Positions 1 to 9,637 of a stretch of DNA of 64,000 nt are shown one piece after another. Position 1 is the stretch's first letter, and each line of letters begins with the position of its first letter. Made by a program: the position numbers and the translations under genes. The stretch is from Chelydra serpentina (lineage: Eukaryota > Chordata > Testudines > Chelydridae). The stretch is from contig JBAIAC010000004.1 in the NCBI GenBank assembly GCA_037349315.1, positions 34,785,001-34,849,000 of the forward strand, read 5' to 3'. The notes under the pieces were generated by a model. The model was given only the letters and a program-made list of their open reading frames with translations, searched no databases and was not told where the DNA came from.

Positions 1-652
1 TAAATTTCAAGTCCCTGCTCGAAAGCATGGGAGTGTTACAGCTTCTCAGAAAAAATGGTTGTAAGAATTTTTTTAACACGAACAAAGAAATGTTTGGGGG
101 TTTTTTTGTTTTCCCCCCAATCTTGTTCCCAGAAATGGCCAAGCTATATTAGCTGAAGCTTAAAATAAATAAATAAATGTCAGCCTGAGACAGACACCCA
201 GGATGGAAATTTTCAACCCAAACAGTTAAACTCTGGCAACGTTATAAGCAACTGAAAACAGAGTCTTATAATGGGAAGTGTTGAGCAACATTACCTGTAG
301 GCAGCACTGCCCAGGTGTGCCTATAACACAGATGTTTTCCCCATTGAGTTGTTCTTTCTCTGATCCTTTTCAATTCCTTTTTACGTAGTCGGTTTCATTT
401 TTATCTGCTCTTATGTTTTACCCTTTCTCCCTTCTGCGTCTTTACCTCAATCTCTGCTAAGCGCAATCCAAACCCAATAATACTTGAGCTGATTCAACCT
501 ATTAACCCCTGATATTAAAGGGGCCATGACATTAAATAAAAATGAGTTCATCCAGCCTTAATTTTGGCCATAGCCTTGTGCTTTTAAAACAATCCAGTAT
601 TTTAAAGTAATTCCAGTTTATTACATTTATTTTTCAAAGCATTCAAATATCC
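1..652. other. Intergenic DNA, no gene seen
   Basis: AT-rich non-coding sequence with a short A-rich TAAA run near 165-178. I see no exon-like frame, RNA gene or recognisable repeat here. Confidence 0.5.
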
Positions 653-1500
653 TGTTATAAATATAAAGGGAAGGGTAACAATCTCTATGTATGCAGTAAT
701 ATAAAATCCCTCCTGGCCAGAGGTACAGAATCACTTACCTGTAAGGGGTTAATCAGTTCAATTAACCTAGTTGGCACCTGACCAGAAGGACTAATGGCGA
801 AAGAAGATACTTTTAAATCTGGGGGTGCGGGTGTTTGTTGGTGCTCTTTGTGTGGTTTTTTTTGGCGGGGACGAGAGAGAGACCAGGGCAGGAAAAACAC
901 ATTTTCTAGAAACATACCTGAAACAAGCATCTAAGAATACAAAAATTGTAAGTAAAGCAAGGAAAGGCATTAGATTATTTTTTGTTTTAGCTTGTGAATT
1001 TTCCCTATACTAAGAGGGAGGCTTATTTTTGTTTTTGTAACTTTAAAGTTAAGTCTAAAGGAAAATCCCCTGTGTTTTAAATCTTTTTATTACCCTGTCA
1101 AGTTATCTTCCACCCTGATTTAGCAGGTGATTCTTTTACTTTTAAAAAAAATAAAATTCTTCTTTTAAGAACCTGATTGATTTTCTGTGTCCTAAAAATC
1201 AGGGTTTGATCTGTGCTCACTTTGTAACCAATTGGTTAGTATATTATTCTCAAATCTCCCCAGGAAAGGGGATGAAGGGACTTGGAGCCCTATCTCCCTC
1301 AAAATATCCCCCCAAGTGGCCCCTCCCTGAATGTTTGTTTAAATCACTTGGTGGTGGCAACAATACCGTCCAAGATAAGGAAAGGAATTTGGGCCTTGGG
1401 GAAGTTTTAACCTAAACTGGTGAAATATAAGCTTAGGGGGTCTTTAGTGCGTTCCCCACATCTGTACTCCAGAGTTCAGAGTTGGGAGGGAACCCTAACA
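653..1500 (+). mobile_element. Solo LTR with perfect 5-bp TSD
   Basis: An 848-bp unit starting TGTTATAAATATAAAG and ending CCCTAACA has the TG...CA ends of an endogenous-retrovirus-type LTR. It is flanked by a perfect 5-bp duplication, TATCC at 648-652 and again at 1501-1505. An AATAAA-like signal follows an A-run near 1143-1156. The sequence resembles an abundant turtle LTR family as I remember it. No internal region, gag or pol is attached, so this is a solo LTR left by LTR-LTR recombination. Short open frames inside it are chance. The boundaries are secure; orientation rests on the A-run and family resemblance. Confidence 0.85.
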
Positions 1501-1505
1501 TATCC

Positions 1506-2156
1506 TCTGAGAAATCTTAATACAGTATCTCTGTGTGTGGAAAACTTCTGAATCACTTATTCACGTTGCAAAACTCAGATTTGGCTCGATACTGATCGCA
1601 TTCAAATCAGTGGCAAAACTCCCACTCCAGCATGAGCCAGATTACTCCATAGTTATTTACAAAAATGGCTGTTTACAGTTTACGACTTACAGTGTGTTAT
1701 AATTCTCTTTTGGATGCAAATACTGTAGTCCTGGCTTTATGCCACTTTCATCCTTTTGGTGATGTACCAACTTGATACTTACTGTCGCCATTATTAGACA
1801 GCTAAATACCAAAAACAGTCTACAGCCTTTTAATGGTGCTTAGATAAGATAAAACATCACATGTTTGAAGACTGTGTTCAGGATAGAATGACATATTTAT
1901 AGCAAAAGACTTTGATAGCGTTTAGCTAAACTGGTGAAAATTGTTGCACAGCAATTCACATGAATTTTTTTCATCTGTCATTTCAAACCACCAAAATTCT
2001 GATATTTTCATGAAAGTCGAGGAAACCCAAAAACTGAGGCATGCCCACTTCCGAAAACTTTGGCCAGTGACTTTCTGTCTTGTCTCCTTTTCCTTGTTTT
2101 TATATGACTTGCTGTGCTGTATTTTATTTGACTTACAGTTTTTTTCTGCTATTAGC
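1506..2156. other. Intergenic DNA, no feature seen
   Basis: AT-rich sequence without a recognisable gene or repeat. Open frames on both strands around 1920-2200 overlap each other and are chance; one runs into the rRNA insert that follows. Confidence 0.4.
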
Positions 2157-2171
2157 ATCAGTTTTATAACT

Positions 2172-2321
2172 GATAGCCTCGGATAGCCGGCTTCCCCCAC
2201 CCCCGTCCGGGGGGGTAGGGCTCAGTGAGGAGAGCCATTCGTGTCGGGACTGGAGCGTGGCCAGAAGGGAGGCGCCTCTCACCCTTTGCGCACTGCATGT
2301 TCGTGGGCAACCTGGTGCTAA
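2172..2321 (+). pseudogene. Retroposed fragment of 28S rRNA (3' region) with 15-bp TSD
   Basis: This 150-bp GC-rich island in AT-rich DNA matches the 3' part of vertebrate 28S rRNA as I know it. It begins in the conserved GCCTCGGATAGCCGG segment, runs through a shortened expansion segment (CATTCGTGTCGGGACTGGAG, then GTGGCCAGAAGGGAGGCG) and ends in GCATGTTCGTGGGCAACCTG followed by GTGCTAA. It is flanked by a perfect 15-bp direct repeat, ATCAGTTTTATAACT, at 2157-2171 and 2322-2336, the hallmark of target-primed reverse transcription by an L1-type LINE. There is no poly-A tail. It is a non-functional retrocopy, diverged from functional rRNA. CR1 elements rarely leave such duplications, so an L1/Tx1-like machinery is the more likely source. 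Confidence 0.85.
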
Positions 2322-2336
2322 ATCAGTTTTATAACT

Positions 2337-2755
2337 ATCACTTAGTGATTGACTTGAAAAGTTAAATAACTGACAGAAATATTTTCCTCATTCTTAATAT
2401 TCCCAGTCAAAATCTTTATTTCAAAACATTACATCAGTCAACATTGTCTGTCAGCACATATGTTAGAAGCTTGCTTGGCAGCAGGTCATATAATTGTCAT
2501 TCTCTGAACTGTTGCTTGATTTAATAGGCATCCATAGATGGTAGTATTTCATGACCAAAGTGTTCAGAAATGCATATTATAGTTGTAAGCTTTTTTTAAA
2601 CCATTTGACATGGTTTACATTTTAAAATTATGTTCAGAATATTTGATACCATTCTGAAGCTTTAAAAATCCCATACTTAGGTTTACCTATCTATCTAGGT
2701 ACTTGGTCCCCTTTACCATAGTATCTCAACAAACATTACTGGAGTTATCCTCCCA
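2337..2755. other. Intergenic DNA, no feature seen
   Basis: AT-rich sequence between the rRNA retrocopy and the MIR-like SINE, with no gene or recognisable repeat. Confidence 0.4.
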
Positions 2756-2759
2756 GCAG

Positions 2760-2905
2760 ATATATAAATCAAAGAAGTGTTAGCCCCATTTTACAGATGA
2801 GAAACTGAGGCACAGAGTGATTAATTTGCCCAAGCTCATACTGGAAGTCTGTGGTAGAGGCAGAGCCTTTAAATCTAGGTCTCCTGTCACAAGATTATCC
2901 TTCCT
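2760..2905 (-). repeat. MIR-like (CORE) SINE fragment
   Basis: The string CATTTTACAGATGAGAAACT, followed by GAGGCACAGAG, a TTTGCCCAAG box and a GGCAGAGCC box, is the reverse complement of the conserved MIR SINE body. It is old and diverged, lacks an intact tRNA head, and ends close to the Harbinger MITE. Confidence 0.75.
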
Positions 2906-2983
2906 CTCCTTCTGAATATTACACACATACAAAAAGAAAATGTTGTAAACATTACTGTACAGTGAACACAGTAGCCAGACTAA

Positions 2984-3278
2984 GGGCTGGTCTACACTAA
3001 GCCCCCAATTCGAACTAAGATACACAACTTCAGCTACGTGAATAACGTAGCTGAAGTCGAAGTATCTTAGTTCGAATGAAAAGGTACTTACTGGGGGTCC
3101 ACACGCGGCGCACAGGCTCCCCCGTCGACTCCGCCTACTCCGTTCGCGGAGTAGGATTACTGGCGTCGACAGCGAGCACTTCCTGGTTCGATTTATCGCG
3201 TCTAGACAAGACGCGATAAATCGATCCCAGAAGATTGATTGCTCGCCGCCGAAGCAGCGGGTAAGTATAGACGTACCC
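2984..3278. mobile_element. Harbinger-type MITE, copy 1, with three hairpins
   Basis: A 295-bp non-coding element with ends GGGCTGGTCTACACT and, inverted, GGGTACGTCTATACT. It is flanked by TAA (2981-2983) and TTA (3279-3281), fitting the 3-bp TWA target duplication of PIF/Harbinger transposons. Three hairpins lie in a row: 3008-3077 (about 32-bp arms), 3124-3170 (inner stem closed by TTCG) and 3188-3224 (perfect 16-bp arms, 5-nt loop). A second copy is at 22450-22745. It resembles the Chompy-like MITEs of crocodilians and turtles; the superfamily is inferred from ends and TSD. No transposase is encoded. Confidence 0.85.
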
Positions 3279-3629
3279 TTAGAATAAATCAAGTCTTTCA
3301 TCTCATCCAGTGCTATCACTCACCAACCCAAGTCTCTCTGTGGAACTGGATATAAGAAGACATTTCAGCTCCTTCCCTGTATGACGGAATGCTTAAACTG
3401 TAACTTATTTCAGTTTCCACTGCCCTGTGAGTCGGAAGTCAGTTCATCTGTCCAGAATATCTGACTGTTGTCTTTAACAATGGCCACACCTGAGTCTGGT
3501 TGTTTTATAAATCCAGATTTTATTGGAAATCTATACAAATAAAGCATTAAAAAGGAAGTTGAACCCAGACATGCCTTTTATTAATAGAATGTATTAATAC
3601 AACATATCCTAAAATGTTTGTTCTCATTT

Positions 3630-3720
3630 GTGCAGTTATTGAGTTTGGGTTTAATGTGATGTACAGAAGGTCACCCTAGATGATCTGATGGTCCCTTCTT
3701 GCCTCAAACCCAATTAATCT
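3630..3720 (+). repeat. Old CR1/L3-like 3' tail fragment
   Basis: The stretch containing CTAGATGATCTGATGGTCCC matches the conserved 3' end of CR1-type LINEs (compare GACTAGATGACCTCCTGAGG at the end of the younger CR1 near 8844). It is short and diverged. Confidence 0.5.
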
Positions 3721-3729
3721 AGTTGTGTA

Positions 3730-4725
3730 ATTATTTACTTTTAAACATCAGGGTCAATCTAATACACATCAACATTTTCTTTAATTGCGGGCCCAATTTT
3801 CAAATGTGGACACCTTCATAAAACATCCAAGTCTTCTCGGAGACCCTCCCAGATCATCCCAATAAATATCACATTTGTGCCCAAGTGCTAATTAGTCCAC
3901 CCAAATGTCAAATTTGAACACCTTGTTTCAGCACTTAAGTGATTGAATTTGACAATCCCTCCCTATTTCTTTATGGATAAACCCTCTCCTATGCTGGTTC
4001 ATAAAGGATGGGAGCCTCTCTCCTCTGTGGAACCCCATCCCCAGTGCCAGCAGCAAGGTAAGATCTCTCTCTAGTGTTATGGAGACAGCAGCAGTCAGCA
4101 CACCCAGCTGTGAGAGGAATAGTTTATGTGGGAATACAGACCCTAGTAGAAGGCTAACAATGAAAAGTAATCAAGGATTGTTAGCCTGGAGGGTCTCCCA
4201 TTCAAAAGCAAGCATCCTAAAACAAGCTAGCTGCTGTCTTGGGCAATCAGTCTGACTAGGTGAAGGTGTTGCCAAGCAAGAGATCACCTGAGAGGGACCT
4301 GAAGTCACAGAGGAGACTCACCTGACAGGAACTAGCTGGTGGGGAATGAGAGGACTGGGGCATTATGAAAGGAAGACTCTCTCACCAGCCATTAGAAAGA
4401 GGGGAGCAGACCTGTGTCAGAAGCTGACAAGGCTGGGTAGGAGAAAAGGAATCTTGGACCCTGTAAAAAAATACTGACCAAATCCCCAAGGACACTTGGA
4501 GTAGTGAGGAAACTGAGGCAGGGATTGGTGTGCAGAGTTTTGTTGTTTTTCCATAGATTTGTATATATCTTGTGCTGTCTAAGAGGAAAGTGTGTGTTTA
4601 TAAATTCTTCTGCAATCTGTGTTACACTATATCTCCCACAGGGTCCACAGCTTTGGTGGAACTCTGAGAGCATGCAGTAGCTACGGGGGAGGTTTGGGAG
4701 AGCCAGCTCTAGTTTCAGGGTCTAG
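3730..4725. other. Unclassified, probably repeat-derived sequence
   Basis: No gene is recognisable. From about 4010 the GC content rises and the texture resembles LTR or transposon DNA (short GA-rich and CAG-rich runs), but I found no paired termini or target duplication to define an element. The small open frames here are not supported as genes. Confidence 0.3.
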
Positions 4726-4733
4726 ACAGTTGG

Positions 4734-5056
4734 CAGGGCTGGCTCCAGGCACCAGCTTTCCAAGCTGGTGCTTGGGGCGGCATCGAGAATGGGGCGGCAG
4801 TCCGAGTCCTGCGGCAGCAATTCGGTGGCAGGTCCGCTCTTCCCGCCGCCAAATTGCCGCTGCAGGACTCGGACTGCCGCCCCATTCTCGCCTGCCACAG
4901 CGGCAATGGGGTGGCAGGTCTGCCGCTCTTCCCTTGCCGCCGCGGGGCCCCGCAATGTCTGTGTGCATTGGGGGTGGGACCCCGCAAGGTCTGTGCGCGT
5001 CGGGGGCGGGGCCACGGTGACTGCTTGGGGTGGCAAAATGGTTAAAGCCGTTCCTG
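4734..5056. mobile_element. Foldback hAT MITE with perfect 8-bp TSD
   Basis: A 323-bp GC-rich element beginning CAGGGCTGGCTCC and ending AAAGCCGTTCCTG, flanked by a perfect 8-bp duplication, ACAGTTGG (4726-4733 and 5057-5064). The CAGGG end and 8-bp TSD indicate the hAT superfamily. A long near-perfect hairpin occupies about 4784-4890, with arms containing GGGCGGCAGTCCGAGTCCTG and its complement. The several overlapping open frames on both strands are a by-product of this GC-rich palindrome and are not genes. Confidence 0.85.
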
Positions 5057-5064
5057 ACAGTTGG

Positions 5065-5762
5065 ACTGTGGGGACCCCATTGTCAAGAGAGGTATCAGAC
5101 ATGGGGTCTGCACCTGGATAATGTGCCTAGAGGCCCAGGGCCACAGCGACAGTGCCCAGCCCCAACAAGCCAAGAGCACGTGACCCAAGAATTGGTCCAG
5201 TATGGTAGCTTGGTGAGTGTCCAGGAGCTCACCCAGGGTAGCAGCACCCAGAAAGCCCACACAGGTATGGTGCCTCAAAGAACTCTTCCCCAGATTTAAA
5301 AAGATGTAAATACTATCTCACAAATGTAGTCATTAAAATGTGCTCCATGTTTTAAAGTCCTGAGAGGCAAATAAGTTGTCAAACTTCTGCTTATCAAGAG
5401 TGTTCTCTTAAGGTCTGTATTACAATATCTCTGTGGGGGCAGAGGAAGGAACAAGTTAGGCACCACAGAAGAACTGACTTATAAGAAGGAAGCTTTATAA
5501 TTGGCTATGAGGTTGTGGTCCAGACATTAGATAATAATTTGGTTTCAATATTAAGCAATTTAACTGGATTCAAATTATAGATTTGATTGACTTGGGTTAA
5601 ATTCTTTAGTAGGGATTTATAACCAAACATACAGCAATCTTCTTAGAATTTATATAAGGACTGATTATTTTTGCTATTAATTTCATGATTTAGCTTCAAT
5701 CCAGTATTGAGTCTACCTTGGTTGATAGGCTGATTTGATGAAGATTTGATTTTTAGTAACAG
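5065..5762. other. Intergenic DNA, no gene seen
   Basis: The first 230 bp continue the GC-richer unclassified sequence that flanks the hAT MITE; the rest is AT-rich and featureless. Confidence 0.4.
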
Positions 5763-5821
5763 CTGTAGCTGTATAACCATAGTGCCTAGAAGTCCTTGTC
5801 ATGGACCCTATTGTGCTAGGA
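5763..5821 (+). repeat. Ancient amniote interspersed repeat, left part
   Basis: The segment carrying TAGTGCCTAGAAGTCCTTGT and ending CCCTATTGTGCTAGG is the left half of an old repeat whose right half (GGCGCTGTACAAACACAGAA) resumes at 11593. Similar copies lie near 13425, 15310 and 41975. It is the oldest layer of the nest: the old CR1 inserted in its middle, leaving a shared TAGG at the two junctions (5818-5821 and about 11593-11596). Confidence 0.7.
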
Positions 5822-5953
5822 AGCTTACAAGGAATGGAAATGTGGACAGATGACTAGGGAGGAGTATAAAAATATTGCTAGAGTATGCAGGGGTGTAATC
5901 AGGAAGGCCAAGGCACAATTGGAGTTGCAGCTAGCAAGGGATGTGAAGGGTAA

Positions 5954-8896
5954 GTGGGGAAGTGGGACATCGGGAGGAAGCACAAGTAGGTGAGTGCAAG
6001 AGGGGAGGGCTCCTGCCCCATACTGGGACAGCAGGACGATCGGTGAGTTATCTTAAATGCCTATACACAAATGCAAGAAGCCTGGGGAATAAGCAGGGAG
6101 AACTGGAAGTCCTGGCACAGTCAAAGAATTATGATGTAACTGGAATAACAGAGACTTGGTGGGATAACTCATATGATTGGAGTACTGTCATGGATGGATA
6201 TAAACTGTTCAGGAAGGATAGGCAGGGCAGAAAAGGTGGGGGAGTTGCGTTGTATGTAAGAGGGCAGTATGACTGCTCAGAGCTCCAGAATGAAACTGCA
6301 GAAAAACCTGAGAGTCTCTGGATTAAATTGAGAAGTGTGAGCAACAAGGGTAATGTCGTGGTGGGAGTCTGCTACAGACCACCAGACCAGGGGGATGAGG
6401 TGGACGAGGCTTTCTTCCAGCAACTAACAGAAGTTGCTAGATCACAGGCTCTGGTTCTCATGGGAGACTTTAATCACTCCGATATCTGCTGGGAGAGCAA
6501 TACAGCGGTCCACAGACAATCCAGGAAGTTTTTGGAAAGTGTAGGGGACAATTTCCTGGTGCAAGTGCTGGAGGAACCAACTAGGGGAAAAGCTCTTCTT
6601 GACCTGCTGCTCACAAACAGGGAAGAAATAGTAGAGAAAGCAATAGTGGATGGGAACCTGGGAGGCAGTGACCATGAGATGGTCGAGTTCAGGATCCTGA
6701 CACAAGGAAGAAAGGAGAGAAGTAGAACAGAGACCCTGGACTTCAGAAAAGCAGACTTTGACTCCCTCAGGGAACTGATGGGCAAGGTCCCCTGGGAGAA
6801 TAACATGAGGGGGAAAGGAGTCGAGGAAAGCTGGCTGTATTTTAAAGAATCCTTACTGAGGTTGCAGAAACAAACCATCCCGATGTGTAGGAAGAAAAGC
6901 AAATATGGCAGGTGCCCAGCTTGGCTTAACACTGAAATCCTTGCTCGTCTTAAACACAAAAAAGCAGCTTACAAGAAGTGGAAGATTGGACTAATGACCA
7001 GAGAGGAGTATAAAAGTATTGCTCAGGGATGCAGGAGTGAAATTAGGAAGGCCAAATCACACTTGGAGTTGCAGCTAGCTGGAGATGTTAGGAGTAACAA
7101 GAAGGGTTTCTTCAGGTATGTTAGCAACAAGAAGAAAGTCAAGGAAAGTGTGGGCCCCTTGCTGAATGAGGGAGGGAACCTAGTGACAGAGGATGTGGAG
7201 AAAGCTAGTGTACTCAATGCTTTTTTTGCCTCTGTCTTCACAGACAAGGGCAGCTCCCAGACAGCTGCACTCCGCAGCACGGTATGGGGAGGAGGTGACC
7301 AGCCCTCTGTGGAGAAAGAAGTAGTTCGGGACTATTTAGAAAAGCTGGACGAGCACAAGTCCATGGGGACGGATGCACTGCATCCGAGGGTGCTAAAGGA
7401 GTTGGCCGATGAGATTGCAGAGCCATTGGCCATTATCTTTGAAAAATCATGGCAATCGGGGGAAGTCCCGGATGACTGGAAAAAAGCTAATGTAGTGCCC
7501 ATCTTTAAAAAAGGGAAGAAGGAAGATCCGGGGAACTACAGGCCAGTCAGTCTCACCTCAGTCCCTGGAAAAATCATGGAACAGGTCCTAAAGGAATCAA
7601 TTCTGAACCACTTAAAGGAGGGGAAAATGATCAGGAACAGTCAGCATGGATTCACCAAGGGCAAGTCATGCCTGACTAACCTAATTGCCTTCTATGATGA
7701 GATAACCGGCTCTGTGGATGAGGGGAAAGCAGTGGATGTGCTATTTCTTAACTTTAGCAAAGCTTTTGATACAGTCTCCCACAATATTCTTGCCAGTGAG
7801 TTAAAGAAGTATGGGCTGGATGAATGGACGGTAGGGTGGATAGAAAACTGGCTAGATGGTCGAGCTCAATGGGTAGTGATCAATGGTTCCATGTCTAGTT
7901 GGCAGCCGGTATCAAGTGGAGTGCCCCAAGGGTCGGTGCTGGGGCCGGTTTTGTTCAATATCTTCATTAACGATCTGGAGGATGGTGTGGACTGCACCCT
8001 TAGCAAGTTTGCAGATGACACTAAACTGGGAGGAGTGGTTGATATGCTGGAGGATAGGGATAGGAAACAGAGGGACCAGGACAAATTAGAGGATTGGGCC
8101 AAAAGAAATCTGATGAGGTTCAACAAGGACAAGTGCAGAGTCCTGCACTTAGGATGGAAGAATCCCATGCACTGCTACAGACTAGGGACCGAATGGCTGG
8201 GCAGCAGTTCTGCAGAAAAGGACCTAGGGGTTATGGTGGACGAAAAGCTGAATGAGAGTCAACAGTGTGCCCTTGTTGCCAAGAAGGCTAATGGCATTTT
8301 GGGTTGTATAAGTAGGGGCATTTCCAGCAGATCGAGGGACGTGATTGTTCCCCTCTATTCGGCACTGGTGAGGCCTCATTTGGAGTACTGTGTCCAGTTT
8401 TGGGCCCCACACTACAAGAAGGATGTGGATAAATTGGAAAGCGTCCAGCGGAGGGCAACAAAAATGATTAGGGGACTGGAGCACATGACTTATGAGGAGA
8501 GGCTGAGGGAACTGGGATTGTTTAGCCTGCAGAAGAGAAGAATGAGGGGGGATTTGATAGCTGCTTTCAACTACCTGAAAGGGGGTTCCAAAGAGGCTGG
8601 ATCTAGACTGTTCTCAGTGGTAGAAGATGACAGAACAAGGAGTAATGGTCTCAAGTTGCAGAGGGGGAGGTTTAGGTTGGATATTAGGAAAAACTTTTTC
8701 ACTAGTAGGGTGATGAAGCACTGGCATGGGTTACCTAGGGAGGTGGTGGAATCTCCTTCCTTAGAGGTTTTTAAGGTCAGGCTTGACAAAGCCCTGGCTG
8801 GGATGATTTAGTTGGGTTTGGTCCTGCTTTGAGCAGGGGGTTGGACTAGATGACCTCCTGAGGTCCCTTCCAACCCTGAGATTCTATGATTCTATG
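5954..8896 (+). mobile_element. Younger CR1 LINE, 5'-truncated, with ORF2 and 3' tail
   Basis: A CR1 insertion of about 2.94 kb inside the old CR1. The 5' end lies shortly before the endonuclease domain, so ORF1 and the start of ORF2 are missing. The 3' UTR is short and ends in two ATTCTATG-type units (8881-8897), the usual CR1 tail. There is no clear target duplication and a few target bases are lost, as is typical of CR1. The body is far less decayed than its host copy. Confidence 0.85.
5962..8811 (+). CDS. CR1 ORF2 (APE endonuclease + reverse transcriptase), open but with a motif A mutation
   Basis: A 949-residue open frame encoding the LINE replication protein, which would nick target DNA and reverse-transcribe its own RNA. 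It opens on a GTG because the element is 5'-truncated; no native start is present. Endonuclease residues: N37 in YTNARS, E64 in ITETWW, D169/N171 in GDFN, D237/H238 in SDH. RT: the [11 protein letters not shown] region, then motif A reading [10 protein letters not shown], then PQGSVLGP, then FADD at 683-686. Motif A should read LDFSKAFD, as in the CR1 at 45229-48261 and in the old CR1 around 10253; here the catalytic Asp is Asn597 (AAC at 7750-7752), a single G-to-A change. RT is therefore expected to be inactive despite the long frame. The C-terminal domain ([18 protein letters not shown]) is complete. Confidence 0.9.
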   Translation: MGHREEAQVGECKRGGLLPHTGTAGRSVSYLKCLYTNARSLGNKQGELEVLAQSKNYDVTGITETWWDNSYDWSTVMDGYKLFRKDRQGRKGGGVALYVRGQYDCSELQNETAEKPESLWIKLRSVSNKGNVVVGVCYRPPDQGDEVDEAFFQQLTEVARSQALVLMGDFNHSDICWESNTAVHRQSRKFLESVGDNFLVQVLEEPTRGKALLDLLLTNREEIVEKAIVDGNLGGSDHEMVEFRILTQGRKERSRTETLDFRKADFDSLRELMGKVPWENNMRGKGVEESWLYFKESLLRLQKQTIPMCRKKSKYGRCPAWLNTEILARLKHKKAAYKKWKIGLMTREEYKSIAQGCRSEIRKAKSHLELQLAGDVRSNKKGFFRYVSNKKKVKESVGPLLNEGGNLVTEDVEKASVLNAFFASVFTDKGSSQTAALRSTVWGGGDQPSVEKEVVRDYLEKLDEHKSMGTDALHPRVLKELADEIAEPLAIIFEKSWQSGEVPDDWKKANVVPIFKKGKKEDPGNYRPVSLTSVPGKIMEQVLKESILNHLKEGKMIRNSQHGFTKGKSCLTNLIAFYDEITGSVDEGKAVDVLFLNFSKAFDTVSHNILASELKKYGLDEWTVGWIENWLDGRAQWVVINGSMSSWQPVSSGVPQGSVLGPVLFNIFINDLEDGVDCTLSKFADDTKLGGVVDMLEDRDRKQRDQDKLEDWAKRNLMRFNKDKCRVLHLGWKNPMHCYRLGTEWLGSSSAEKDLGVMVDEKLNESQQCALVAKKANGILGCISRGISSRSRDVIVPLYSALVRPHLEYCVQFWAPHYKKDVDKLESVQRRATKMIRGLEHMTYEERLRELGLFSLQKRRMRGDLIAAFNYLKGGSKEAGSRLFSVVEDDRTRSNGLKLQRGRFRLDIRKNFFTSRVMKHWHGLPREVVESPSLEVFKVRLDKALAGMI

Positions 8897-8914
8897 AAGG
8901 CTTTCTACAGGTAT

Positions 8915-9633
8915 TGTGACGGGGCAAGGCCAGATTGCTATAGAAAAGTAGTGGGAGACAGATATATTAGTCCCAGGCTAAACAAATCTCTCTTACCAGG
9001 ATACATATATGGCAGCTGCTCCATGTCAATTAAGACACCTGGGGCCAATTAAGATCTTTCCCGTAGGCAGGGAAGATAGCTAGGTTGACTGGGACACCGG
9101 AAGCCAATTAGGGGCTGGTTCAAACTAGTTAAAAGCCTCCCAGTTAGTCAGTTGGGCGTGCGTGTCAGGAGCTTTAGGAGGAAGCTGCGCTATTGGAGGA
9201 ACTAAGCATTACAAACCATATCAGACTCAAGGAGGGAGGCCCTGAGGTAACGGTGAAGTAGATGTTGAGGACGTGGGGGCTGCTGTGTAGAAATGGCACA
9301 GGGTATTGTACATGTCCTATTTCCAAAAAGTCAGCTTCCATAGCTGCTACTATTAGGGTCCCCGGGCTGAAGCCCAGAGTAGAGGGTGGGCCCAGGCTCC
9401 CCCCGTCCCCTCCTCGATTAATCACTGAGACTGGGAGACAACAGACACTGTGCGAGGGAGCGTTGCTTCTCCTCACCTCCCTTGCTGGCTTATGATGAAA
9501 ATGGCTCAGTAGGCTGTGACCCTTGCCTCTAGAGAGAGAAGGGCAACGTGGTGGGTCACAGTGAGCCTCTGAGGCTAGAGAAATCTGCCAGGAAGCACGG
9601 GACCCACTGAAACAAGGACAGAGCTTTGTCACA
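8915..9633 (+). mobile_element. Solo LTR inside the old CR1
   Basis: A 719-bp unit beginning TGTGACGGGG and ending TTTGTCACA, with TG...CA ends and TGTGAC/GTCACA terminal inverted repeat. It is flanked by the 4-bp duplication GTAT (8911-8914 and 9634-9637). Removing it and one GTAT restores alignment of the old CR1 with intact CR1 sequence at CAGGTAT-TTAGCAACAAG. No coding region is attached. Orientation is uncertain. Confidence 0.85.
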
Positions 9634-9637
9634 GTAT

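Noticed and set aside
2780..3319. 179-residue minus-strand open frame
   Set aside because: It spans a MIR fragment and a complete Harbinger MITE, which explain the sequence; no domain.
4619..5121. Cluster of overlapping open frames of 60-133 residues on both strands
   Set aside because: They fall in a GC-rich foldback hAT element with exact target duplications; the frames mirror the palindrome and have no protein domain.
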